A DNA stretch of 64,000 bases from Cantharellus purpuraceus. Lineage: Eukaryota; Basidiomycota; Agaricomycetes; Cantharellales; Hydnaceae. The translations under genes and the position numbers were made by a program. The notes under the pieces are model-generated. The model made no database searches and had not been told where the DNA came from. It worked only from the letters and a program-made list of their open reading frames with translations. Below are positions 1 through 10,800 of this stretch, piece by piece. The stretch spans positions 248,001 through 312,000 of the forward strand of contig JALBUN010000014.1 of the NCBI GenBank assembly GCA_025174535.1. Reading direction: 5' to 3'. Each line of letters starts with the position of its first letter. Within the stretch, counting starts at the first letter, position 1.

Positions 1-153
1 TGATTTCTGGTATGCATCCCCTTCGCTAGCAACGCAAACAAAAATGTTAGGATGGCTCGCATCTGTGAGTGAGGGCCACGTGTTAGTGCAAACGCAACGC
101 TTGTGCAGGACAGAGCTGCTGCCGCAGAAACGATATCAGCACGTCCGTGTGGC
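1..153 (+). pseudogene. GDP-mannose 4,6-dehydratase 5' fragment (decayed copy)
   Basis: This stretch repeats the beginning of the intact dehydratase gene, matching it from the end of exon 1 (about 1966) to early exon 3 (about 2132). Both introns are kept, with the same gtatgc and gtgagt donors, so it is a DNA-level copy and not a retrocopy. About 14 bases at the start of exon 2, coding for the first part of the nucleotide-binding glycine loop, are missing. The similarity stops at about 153, where an unrelated transporter-like sequence begins. The window edge cuts the left side, so an exon 1 may lie outside. It cannot code for an enzyme. Confidence 0.85.
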
Positions 154-405
154 TGCTGCTCTACTATCTGTTCAACCTGGAGCTCACGCTGTACAACAAG
201 CTGATGCTCGTGCGCTTCCCCTTTCCGTACACCTCACCACCCTCCACGCCTTTGCAAGCAATCTCGGGAGCTGGCCTACTTTACGCCCTCTCGTCTCACG
301 TCCCGCGAGCCACTCCTCACCGCCTCCTCCGTCCTCTACACCGTCAACATTGCCTTCTCCAACGTCTCGTAGCAGCAGGCTTAGACAAACCAGTGACAAC
401 CATAT
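150..405 (+). pseudogene. triose-phosphate-transporter-like (TPT) gene fragment
   Basis: Three reading frames used in turn give a protein like the N-terminal part of fungal TPT-family transporters: a segment with YLFNLELTLYNK and RFPFPYT, then LTTLHAF, then a segment ending LYTVNIAFSNVS. Moving between frames needs at least two frameshifts, and a TAG follows the NVS motif, so this is a relic. The family comprises membrane transporters of phosphorylated sugars and nucleotide sugars in the Golgi or plastid. The fragment joins the dehydratase copy directly. The family call rests on motif memory and the exact substrate cannot be told. Confidence 0.6.
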
Positions 406-842
406 TCCCTCGATGACCATAACTGACGTGTAGATTAATTAACACCATATATAGATAACAAAGTTATCGGTAGTTCATTCCACCTTGGTGATAACGGTTC
501 CGGTCCTTCGTGCTGCTTCCTGTAATGAGCAAAGCAGGTTCTTGTGAGGGTTCGCAGGTGATCTGTCGCGTCAAGAGTATCTGCTCGACAAAACGGATAG
601 GTACGGTACATGTCATCCAGTCTTGACAGACTGCGCATAAGACAAGCGGCCGCACCGCAAAGATAGGCATTTTATGCAATGGACAATGGACAAGGTGGCG
701 GGACGATGCGAAGCCATAGATAGATGAGGAATGCAGTGAGGCCTTACCTCGCCCTGGCACCTCTGCTTCTCGCCAAACCGACGACACCTCGTATCACGAC
801 ACATCCTCACTAGTCTGCGCCATCGCAACACCAACGTCAAAG
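406..842. other. non-coding stretch, likely ferredoxin 3' flank
   Basis: There is no convincing gene here. Short open frames on the minus strand match nothing I recognise. The segment lies downstream of the ferredoxin stop codon and probably holds its 3' UTR and terminator. Confidence 0.4.
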
Positions 843-1633
843 TTAATGCTTCGTCGGCTTGACACCTGCAGCCGAAAGGCCATCAGCTCCAAGGATGAAA
901 ATACAGACGAAACAAAGGAAGTGTCACATAGTAAGGAAACGCGTGAATCGTCGAAACATACCACGCACCGTCAACAAACATATTCCTCGTGGCCGAGGGC
1001 AGCTTGACCACCATCCCGTCGAGAGCGGGAGTCACCTTGACTTGGCAGCCCAGGCGGGAGCTAAAGAGGATTGAAAAAATAAAGTTGAGCAAGCATATTA
1101 ATAGACCCACCAAGACCATGCACGCACGTATCAGTAAGCCCGAAGGCCATATCCAGCATGTCGTTTTCATCATCCTCAGGTTCCGGTAGCATGTCATAAT
1201 GCTGTGGCGTGAGGATAACATGGCAGGTAGAACATGCTACAGACCCTTCGCATGCGCCTGGCAGAAGAAAGAACAGATTGGAAAGGTAATGAAGAACGTG
1301 CAGGTAATGAAAAACGTACCCTCAAGATCAATGTCATACTCATGAGCCAAATCCAACACATTATCACCCTCGTTCGCCTCGATCGTCTTCAAGGGTTGGC
1401 CTTTCGCGTCTTGGAAGTGGATGGTTATCCTGTTAAATACATTCTTAGTGCCCTCTGCTGCCACAACGGAGCCACGTACCCTGTTCCAGGAGCCGGACGT
1501 ACGATGGGCTCGTGTAGCCAAACTATGGTTTCAAGGGAAAAAGTATATCAGAAGACCTGTACCAGAACAACGGCGCACGTACGCGCGGACGAATGAAAAC
1601 CTCGCGACCGTGCACGATCCCGTCTTCGTGCAT
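843..1633 (-). CDS. YAH1: mitochondrial 2Fe-2S ferredoxin (adrenodoxin/Yah1 type)
   Basis: Electron carrier of the mitochondrial matrix that supplies electrons for iron-sulfur cluster assembly and heme A synthesis. Spliced exons on the minus strand give HFQDAKG, then [20 protein letters not shown], then [12 protein letters not shown], then [20 protein letters not shown], then SRLGCQVKV, ending GVKPTKH. The four cluster cysteines follow the family pattern C-x5-C-x2-C and a distant C in RLGCQ. Clear gt/ag introns separate the exons around 1300-1250, 1120-1060 and 960-870. The 5' end is uncertain. A frame near 1600 reads RGFHSSART, a classic mitochondrial presequence cleavage context, but it joins the core in frame only with a weak donor. 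The alternative exon starting at ATG 1633 joins cleanly but has an acidic N-terminus. The gene is divergent from the dehydratase, with about 250 bp between them. Confidence 0.88.
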
Positions 1634-1880
1634 TGCATGGTACACCGCGAAGGCGACACGAAGGTAAGGGACCTTGAATTCGGGCGTATTGCGCCACCCG
1701 CGTCTCCGACGCAAATATGAACGTGTAGAGTCCACGAAGGGACATGTGTCCAATGTTGGTTCGAACAAGATTTGTTCGGCTCACGTAATTCATTATCTGC
1801 CTCTACACATATTTTGCCGCCGAGCGTGCTGAGAGTACTTTGTATTACCGCCGTCACATTGCGCGTTCCTATCTCGTTTC
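1634..1880. promoter_or_regulatory. shared divergent promoter region, ferredoxin / dehydratase
   Basis: This short interval separates two divergently transcribed genes and must hold both promoters unless the ferredoxin has further 5' exons here. I see no obvious TATA box. The boundary on the ferredoxin side is uncertain. Confidence 0.4.
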
Positions 1881-3371
1881 ATGGCTCACATACACGACAC
1901 TCCCACTGCGCCTTTTGCACAGGATTATGGCTCGCCAGAGGAGTACAGGCAGCGCAAGGTCGCGCTGATTTCTGGTATGCATCCCTTTCCGTCGCGTGAA
2001 TCTCGTTGACAATGCAAATGTTAGGTATCACCGGACAGGATGGCTCGTATCTGTGAGTGAGGGCCACGTGTTAGTGCGTACTTATGATTGACTTGCGCAG
2101 GACAGAGTTGCTGCTGCAGAAAGGATATCAGGTGCACGGAATCATTCGTCGTTCTTCTAGCTTCAACACTGGCAGGCTGCATCACCTTTATGTCGATCAG
2201 CACGAGCGCAAGCCTTCTTTCCTATCATTCGTCCTCCGCTATACTCATTGCCAATCTTATAGGTCCCAACAATATCCATTTGCATTATGGCGACCTCTCT
2301 GACAGCACAAACCTCGTCTACATCATCTCCTCCGTCAAACCCACAGAAGTTTATAACCTCGGCGCACAATCACACGTCAAGGTCTCGTTTGAAATGGCCG
2401 AATACACAGGCGACGTAGATGGCCTTGGCACGCTGCGTCTCCTCGACGCTATCCGCACCTGTGGTTTGGAATGCCACGTTCGTTTCTACCAGGCCTCCAC
2501 CTCAGAGCTTTATGGAAAAGTCGTCGAGACGCCGCAGTCCGAGACGACCCCATTTTATCCGCGCTCACCATATGGTGTTGCCAAACTCTATGCCTATTGG
2601 ATCACCGTCAACTATCGAGAGGCGTACGGCATGTACGCATGCAACGGTATTCTATTCAATCACGAAAGCCCAAGACGCGGGAGAACGTTCGTCACCCGCA
2701 AAATCTCTCGCGCCGCTGCAGAAATCAGCCTCGGGAAGCAGTCTTGCCTGTACCTCGGAAATTTGGATGCGCAACGCGATTGGGGTCATGGTCAGTCCAG
2801 CATATGTAATAGCTTTTGTCTCATCTGATGTCATTCCACAGCCCGCGATTATGTGGGTGAGTGTTTGGATGTGTTGTCAGTGTTATTTTCTGATTGGTGC
2901 ATGGTTTCAGAGGGAATGTGGCGCATGCTCCAACAACCCACCCCCGAGGATTTTGTCCTCGCCACTGGAGAAACGCATTACGTGCGCGAATTTGTCGAAA
3001 AGTCATTTGCAGGAGTCCAAATCAAAATCCGGTAAGTGAGCTTCTTACCATGCTGTCCGCATCTTCTCAGTGGCATAAAACAGCTGGGAGGGCAAGGGGG
3101 TCGAAGAAGTCGGTATTAACGCACAGACGGGCAACGTGGTCGTAAGGATCGACCCGAGATATTTCCGACCCGCCGAAGTCGAGTATGTCCTCCTGCGTCT
3201 TCGTCTCTGAACCTGCCTCACATATACCTATGCAGGCTGCTCTTGGGCAATCCTGCAAAAGCCGAAAGAATTCTTGGATGGAAGCGTAAAGTGAACTTTG
3301 ACAACCTCGTGCACGAGATGGTGGCAGCGGACGTCCAAGCTGCCAAGAGCCTCGTTGAAGATCAAAACTGA
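1881..3371 (+). CDS. GMD: GDP-mannose 4,6-dehydratase
   Basis: Short-chain dehydrogenase/reductase enzyme converting GDP-mannose to GDP-4-keto-6-deoxymannose, the first step toward GDP-fucose or GDP-rhamnose in the cytosol. The start at 1881 gives MAHIHDTP. Spliced exons carry the NADP loop [10 protein letters not shown], then the conserved [20 protein letters not shown], then [14 protein letters not shown], the active-site ASTSELYGK, and the YxxxK pair in [12 protein letters not shown], then NHESPRRG and the substrate loop [12 protein letters not shown]. Length after splicing is about 385 residues, normal for the family. There are about eight exons. Intron 3 appears to be GC-AG (donor gcaagc at 2208), since it alone joins HERP to NNIHLHYGD. 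No defects are seen. It converges on the PFK-2-type gene with about 190 bp between the two stops. A broken copy of its 5' end lies at 1-153. Confidence 0.95.
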
Positions 3372-3564
3372 GCATTTCTGCTCCTCCGCAATGTATTTGC
3401 AATACATCAGGACATGCATAGGAGATTTATCGGACTTCAGTCGTGCATTAGTTATTTTAATCGACCTGGTACATACAATAGATGGAACGTCAACACACGA
3501 GAGACAGCAAATTACACGTCATTTAGGACTACAACAAATGAAACTTCAACACAATTGCACCCAT

Positions 3565-5790
3565 TCACTGCTCTACCGGTGTCGCTGTTCCTGTTCCTGG
3601 CCTGGTGCGATACTTGGTATCCTCTGCGAAATTCTCATAGAAATTCTGGCCTGCATGTTCTTTTCCATCGTCCCCGACTTCCACATCGCCATTGCCTCGC
3701 CGTCCAGGGCCGTCCCAAAAATGAAAGGCCCGGCTGTGGACACCATATGATGCTGGGACCACCTGCAACAATAGTCCGAACGCATTTCATGTATAGAAGC
3801 TCGGCAACATGCATACCTCGAGCAAGTCACCTCGGGCAATCTCTATGGCTGGGATTTCTGATGCGGGCAAACCGATAAGATATGCCAGCAAGCATCGTAT
3901 CACAGACGCATGTGAAATTATCAACAGGTCCTCCTGTTCCCTTTCCAGTTCGATAAGAATCGGCTCTAGCCGCACTACAAGCACCGACTGCATCAGGACC
4001 CTCGATGACTGTATAGTGAAGTGACAGGGTGGGTCGCACCGCTTAGATCATGATAACTCTCTGCCCTCGGCGCCCTGAAGACATACGGATCCTTCAAAAA
4101 TCGATCCCATTCCTCTGGATAAGCTGCCTTAGCCTGGTCCGGGTTCAACCCATCCCACACTCCAGGATTGATCTCCGACATTTGGGGTTTCTCAACCACC
4201 TTGACACGTGGCGGTGGGGGGGAAGTCGGAGCAGGAGTTGCTACTGCAGGGGGGAGCAGTGAGATCGAGGTGGGAGGAGTGTTGGTTACAGGCCCCAGTG
4301 AAGGCGACGACACCGTTGAGCTACATAAGCTGGATACAGAGGAATTTGCGGTGGTATTGATGGCACCACTGGGAGAAGATGGGCCAAGTGTCGTATTGGT
4401 GATGAAGGGCCAGGCAGTATGATGTGTCCGGCGGCGAGCAGAGGTCCATATCTAAGACATCAATGAAAGGCAAGTTGATTGAAGCGAGAGCTGCAACACA
4501 TACCACTAGCCTTCGATCTTCGCCGTTGAGGCCCCGCGCCTCGAGAGTCTTTGCTCGTCGTTCCAGAACAAACTCCTTCAAACGGTCAGCATACTCCCAA
4601 CCTGCTGCAGACAGGTCGGAATCGGCCTTATATGAATGCTCGATGAGGGACTGGCCAGACTGTCCGACACAATCAGCTGAGAAACACTCAGACAGACTCA
4701 GAACATAACATGACGTACCCGAGCAAAATAAATAGTTCTATACTTGTTGTGGATGTTCATTAGGAAGAAAACTATACGTGACTGGAGAACCATGAGGGTG
4801 AGGCAAAAGATAAGAACCAGTATTTTACCTGAAGGTAGCCTTGAATGTTCTGGGGGGTATTCAGATCATACTCAGCACGTGTATAACTGAAGACTGACAT
4901 TGACCATTATTTTCTCTCCGACCTGACTGCATATTATATACTGCAGATCTTCCAAGAAGAATAGACGACGTACATTGATTATCCGGATGAAGGGCCAATT
5001 CGTTTCAACTACAGGTTCGTAATGCTTCTCGTGGTCTTTGATTCGTGACCAGTAATCTTGTACGGCTGCCTCAGATTCTACATCCTTGTACTTGTTGCGA
5101 GTGGTAAGCTAGTGCGTGATACATCAAACTAGTGTAAACTTACGTCTGGCGACGATATCTTTACACTGCGTATGTTTGCCTCTACAATATCGTCGTTGGT
5201 CAGCACCGACTCTATGCTGGATATGATCAACTAATTCAACGTAAACTATCAGTAGACTCACCTAACAAAACGACGTGTATCCCTGCTTTATCAAACTTCT
5301 CCGCCAACTCTTGCCGAGCTTTGATTGTGCCGTTATTGGCGTCGTAAATGACGACTTGCCCACCCTTCTCAAAAAAGTCCCAAATAAGGGCCTCGCATCC
5401 AAGTTTAACTTTGCGACGCAGTGCTTCTGTTTCAGGACTTTTCTCGCCTAGGTGGGGGGATCAGTGTCTGACCTGGAGGATAGACAAACTATAGACGAAC
5501 CAAGAGTGAAGTAGTCTTTCGGTAAATTGTGCGCTCCTCCGAGAACTTTCCGTCGGTAGTCCCCTAGACTGATGACTTGTGTCTTGACGCCCATCCATCG
5601 CAAGTATCGCTCCAGTGCACGAGAAATGTGCGTCTTGCCACGAGCAGGGAGCCCAACGGTCACGACGATAATCTTGCCAGCATGAAATAGCAATCCAGAA
5701 GCTTGGAAATGGGGATCCGTGTTAGATAATTGTGCAAGTTAAGATGAAACCCGTTCCGTGCTTGCCTGTCGTGTACAATGGTGCAGCCAT
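3565..5790 (-). CDS. PFKFB: 6-phosphofructo-2-kinase / fructose-2,6-bisphosphatase family
   Basis: Makes, and in many relatives breaks down, fructose 2,6-bisphosphate, the cytosolic regulator of glycolysis. Twelve exons are supported on the minus strand. The start at 5790 gives MAAPLYTT, followed by a GC-AG intron (donor gcaagc at 5765-5760). The kinase half has Walker A VGLPARGKTHISR, LGDYRRKVLGG, YDANNGT and SVKISSPDY. The phosphatase half has NIQGYLQSRIVFFLMNIH, then YFARSGQSLIEH, a Pro/Ser-rich insert of about 70 residues, then EINPGVWDGL, PEEWDRF, APRAESYHDLS, ISHASVIRCLLAYL and ASYGVHSRAFHFWDGP. The phosphatase RHG signature is replaced by RSG, so the phospho-accepting His is Ser. The second His (ISHAS) is kept. 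The protein is probably kinase-only, as in yeast Pfk26. Length is about 560 residues. Confidence 0.93.
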
Positions 5791-6098
5791 TTGAGCTTTG
5801 GCGTCTGAGATGACAGGCTCGTCTGAGCGCAGCTGATTCCGCGACGACAGCTTGAACGTGCGCGCACTTATTGGCAGCGGTTACTTATACACCGCAGAGT
5901 CCCTGTTCATGATATTTACTTGCATTGTCTACATCTTTATCGCAATCTACCATCATAATGAATACCGGACCGTCACACATTACAGTGCCGTCCCTCATTT
6001 GGTTGACCTTAACCTCTTGACCATTCCCACATTAAAAGGATCTACGCGTTGTTCTCGTGTCTTCACATTGCACCTACTGCGCTGATTTTGCAAATACC
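5791..6098. promoter_or_regulatory. divergent intergenic region
   Basis: About 308 bp between the PFK-2-type gene (minus) and the next gene (plus); it must contain both promoters. It is moderately AT-rich (around 5920-5960) and no definite element can be named. Confidence 0.35.
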
Positions 6099-7613
6099 AT
6101 GGACTTTGACGAGCAGACCACTTATCCTGAAAGAGATCACCACCAAGGACTTGCTATGGATCCAATGGCAGGATTTGAAGATGGCGAAGATTTTGTAGTG
6201 CTGGATAGTGGCGTGTCTGTGGTTAGTTCGGAATGGAGGAACGTGTCGTCCTCAGGCTCGTCCTCCCCTGTGGAAGACGACCTCACTGCGAAAGAGTGTG
6301 TTCCGTTTACCCTTATTGCTGTTCTTGTTTAAGACGTCTCGTCTCAGCATCGTGAATTGGCGCGAATTCTGGGAAATCTGGTCCTCCCATCACCCCGTCG
6401 TTATGGCAGATATCAGAGACATTACCTTGGATTACCCTTTCTATCAAGACGTTTGCAGCGTTGTCCAACTTGTCTACAATATCCCATGCTCTCGGTTTAA
6501 TACGGTGGGTCTCGCATAAGGATTAACTAGTATATTTTTATAGCGTCTATTCAGAATTCCACCGAGCAAGTTCAAGTCTCTCCTGAATTACAAAACTTTT
6601 TCGCACAAGTTACGCAGATTGATCCTAAGCTTCTTAGTCAAGCTTCCTCTCTGCACCCACAACTCAGCGCTGGAAATGGATTGGCTATAGCGGAAGTCGC
6701 ATTAGAGGTCCACAATGCAGCGCTGCATCTTACTCAAGAGGGTGCTGACATTCCAGACGACGACTGGACCACTCAGATTCATGACATTTTGGTCGTTAAA
6801 TGTGCTCGGGGACACCTTCTTAGGTCAGGACAGTTCTGTTGCGACTCTCACGCCCATACTAATTTCTGGCGGATAGGTCATCGGAAGCATGGTCTATGCA
6901 GCCGCAGGAGCAGTCCTATCCTGAGAGTGACCTTTCACCTACTGCTGCCAAGATCTTAAGCGTACGCAAATTTCACCCACATGGCGTTATTCCGGTCTTC
7001 CTTGAAGACGGACCTATTGCTGCTGATCAAGCGCTACCCATCAACCTTGGTGTCGCTATGTTTTTTGCTGCAGCTTTCTCGACGCGATCTCAAATTACTT
7101 CACAGCTGCGCGACACACCCGAGCCTGTTGCCTTGCACTCTTTCAGCGTCATGGCCACAAGCACGATTCTTACTCAGATGAATAAGTACGGTATCAACCT
7201 GCCTGTGTTTGGCGTCATGTTTGATCGTAACGTTGTTCGATTTCATGTGGATTGGCGTACGACAGCACATCAGGTAAGTAATTTGTTGTCTCTTCTGCTG
7301 GTTCTAAAGTATATTACCGTAGAAGCACATCTCTGTTCCTCTTACACAGATTGATCATTTGGGCTCGTGGTTGTCGCCTTTCAGGGATTTTGACCTCACC
7401 ATACCCGACAATTCTCTCAGGGTAGCGTTCCTCCTTGATGCAATACATGCCTATGCGCAATGCCGCTTTACACCTGCTGTACGGCAACGGGTTTCATACC
7501 CCATCCCTCACCACCCTAAGGGCTTTTCGTTTACTCAAGATGAAATTAGCAGCGAAGAAAAAGTCCAAGCGTGGATGCAAAGTGGTGCTGCAGAAGAGAG
7601 CAATTACGTGTAG
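6099..7613 (+). CDS. hypothetical protein, basidiomycete-type, unrecognised
   Basis: I do not recognise this gene. The start at 6099 gives MDFDEQTTYPERDHHQG, an acidic, Ser-rich N-terminus. The well-supported later exons contain SPELQNFFAQVTQIDPKLL, AIAEVALEVHNAALHLTQEG, IHDILVVKCARGHLL, then an intron near 6822-6878, LSPTAAKILS, HPHGVIPVFLEDGPIAAD, TSTILTQMNKYGINLPVFGV and DRNVVRFHVDW, an intron near 7274-7350, then IDHLGSWLSPFRDFDLTIPD and SNYV before the stop at 7611. The first two introns (about 6296-6350 and 6500-6543) have more than one possible donor, so that part of the reading frame is unsure. No signal peptide, membrane segment or known catalytic motif is visible. Length is about 420 residues. 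It looks intact and host-like. Confidence 0.65.
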
Positions 7614-7891
7614 ATTTACATTTCTGCTGATTATGATCATTTGAGTCTTTCAGATACCTTGACTGGGTACGCAGATTTTCTCTGCTGCTAGGCCTTAACA
7701 CTGAGGTAGTTTTGAACTTCATTGACACATGAGCCCCCGAAGTTTGTAACGTCGAATTCATTAGAGCAGCGTAGTTATACATGGCATAAGTTTGGTATTA
7801 TAACATGAGCATCGTCTTAGAACCATAAGGGTGAGAAATTGGAGCACAAATCGGCGAATCCTAAATCATGCACAGCACGACACTCATAGCA

Positions 7892-10800
7892 TTACTGCAA
7901 GGAACCCTGCGGCGAGCGGGGACCGAAAAGACCAATAGGACGTTCGGGCACTACAAGCTCGGGTTCTTGAGAAGGCGGAGATGGCGCATACTGAGGGTGG
8001 GCTAATATTGAAGAATTAGCCATAGTCTCACTTTGTGATGTGATCTACTTACGTTGCCAGGTAACCCATGATCTCGTGTCACCTGGAGGACCTGAAGGAC
8101 CGGCTGCAGCCGCCGCAGCGGCGTCTTCTTCCCTTTGCAGACGTCTCTGTCTTTTCGAAAGCTTGGGAGGAGCAGGTGGATTAACAGCGCGCCAAGCGCC
8201 GGGCTTCGGGGGAGGCGGTTGCTCGGGTGGAACATCTCCAGGTGGAGGAGGACCACCACCAGGAGGTGGTGGGCCGCCGTCTCCCCAGGCAAACGGTGGA
8301 ACGGTGGGTTTCCTAAGACCGCAATATCAGTACGAGGGAATATAGAGGAATTTTTCGCACTTGCCAATTTGGATCAAACTCGCCACTTGGTCCATATTTA
8401 CTCCTCATACACATCAAGCAGCCAAGTTCGCTATAGGACCAGAGTAAGCCGGAAAGTTGCAAAGTAGACAGGAGACTCATACTATTGAATGTTGCGCTTT
8501 TCTTCACGAAGCTTTCCGACTTCACCCAATAGCATCCGCACCTCATCTGCCAATGATCGGCTGAATTGCTCAAGGTACTAAATAATATGTTAACAAAGAG
8601 TGTACAAGCCTAATGAAAAACAACTCACTGTTTGCACGTTGAAAGGCACCTGCTCCTGAGCAGTGGATCTGACAGCATCCAATGTTTCCATGTGTTGCTT
8701 TTCGCTGTCCTTGAGCCATGCTAGAATGTCTCATATGAGTAGACAGGAAGTCGTTTGAGATCAAACACTTGCCATTTGCTACATTTTCAATGGTTGCCTT
8801 TTGTTCTGCATAAGCTTTGTCGAGAGCTTCAAGAACAGTATCAATTCCTGGCGGGAAAATCAGACTGAGGAGATGTGAGTGACATAACACGCACCTGGCT
8901 TCTTTTCGTCACGTTCCTTTTCCTCAGCTGCTGCAGCCTTCGTCTTCTCATTATCCTCCATTATGCCCTTGATCAGGTCCTTCAATTCTTGGAAGTCTGC
9001 ATCCTTCTTGCCCCGCCTTTCCTCTTTCGCCGTCCACCGTTCGTCACACAGCACCTTCTTCTCGCGTAACATGTCTGTGATCTCAGTAAGTTGATCGCGA
9101 AGGGCAGAGTCCCGTTGAAGCAGCTCCATTTGTTGTTGCTCATTCCGTTCAGTTTCAACCCTCTCCCTTTCTATCCGTTCCGCCTCGGTTGTATCGCGAA
9201 GGGTAACAAACTCCTCTTGCATTTTCTTCTGCTCTTCTTGTAAAGCCAGCACTTCCTTCTCATGCTCCTCCTTGAGCCGTGCACGTTCATTCTCCCAATC
9301 TTCCTGCAATGCTTTGATCTTTTGCTCATTCTCCTCGTTGAGACGTGCACGCTCGTCCTCCCAGTCTTTCGTACGAACAGTGCCCAGCTGAGACGCCACA
9401 TCCTCAATCGCGCTGCGTATCGAGGCGGCTCGAACAGATTCAGCTTCCCCTGCCTGGATATCCCGCTCTTCCTCAGCCGCTTTGAAGATGGCCTGCCTCG
9501 CCTCTTCGCTTGTTTCGTTCCGCCTCCTCTCGCCCTCCTCGAAGATCCTCTGACGTTCCTCTTCGTGTGCGAGGAACTCTCTATCCCGACGGACTTCGGC
9601 TTCCGCCGCTCTCTCGTCACGAACTTGCTCAGCAGCTTGGTGACGTGCTCTCCGTTCATCCTCGGCATTGTTAAATGCCTCCGCAAGGTCATGGCCTTGA
9701 ATGACAACGTCAGAGGGTTGGGGGTGGAGTCCAGTTGGAATAAGGATTTGGCTGTCAACTTCAGGGGTCGAAGGGTGACGTGGAGTCTCCTCCCCCTCAT
9801 GGGGATGTACAGGTTCCGAGGGAGGGTGATCAGGAGCGTCGCCGTACTCTTCCATAGGACGTTCGGCCACAGGACCACCCTCTGAACGAGGTGAAGCTCT
9901 AGATACCGGAAGTAGATGCCCGTCTTGCTCAGAAGTTGTTATCGCCCCTGGGCTGATGCGACTAGGACCTGCTGCAACACGTGATAGTGGGGGTCGATGT
10001 GGTGCTCCTGCATCACCCTCTTGTATCTCCGGTCGGGGGGAACGAGGAATCCCTGTATCATCCTCTTGTATCTCAGCGGGGTGACCGGCTCGAGGTGGGG
10101 TACCAGCGGGAATGAGAACACTGGATGCATGTGACGGTCGACGAGACATGCGGTCGTGTTCATACCCTAGGTCGTCGTCGGGAATGACAGTGGGCGTATG
10201 AGCGCGACGAATCCCTTGGTCATGATCATCGTATAGGGGACGACCTTGTGAGCCAATGACGGGATGGATCTCAGAATGTGGTCGACTACGAACGCTGACT
10301 GCCGGAGATCGTTGGCGAACCTGAATGACGGTCTACGTAAAACAGTCAGATATTGGATCAGACAACGTGAATAGCCAATGGAAAGCCGACGTACAGGAGG
10401 GGCATGCGGAGGCGAGCTTGGTTGATCACCTTCTACAATCGGGCTACCATGGTGACGAGGGGACGGCCGTAGTCCATCGTCGTGGAAGACAGGCTCTTCC
10501 GATGGTCCAGGGACCGTAACGTAGCTGTGGCGAGAAGCTATGGAACCAGGACGAGACCGCAGAACGACTGGTCGCGATGGAGAAGGAGTGCGAGAACGGG
10601 TGGGAATAACAACATGACTATGGGCAGGCGAGCGACCACGACGGTGAGGATCTTCGGCAACAGTTATTCGTGGTTCTCGTGAAGGCGAGCGACCACGGAC
10701 GACTATGGTTGGCGACCGCCTTCCATGTCGGGAGGGTGAGCGAGGGACGACCACAGGAAGTTCAGGAGATGGGGAACGAGATCCGTGGCGACTTCCAAGT

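Noticed and set aside
435..840. Minus-strand ORFs downstream of the ferredoxin
   Set aside because: Overlapping short frames with no recognisable motif and no splice support.
8860..10149. Separate gene starting MSRRPSHASS
   Set aside because: The frame continues upstream without a stop to a clean acceptor near 10333 that joins HAPP of the preceding exon, so this Met is internal.
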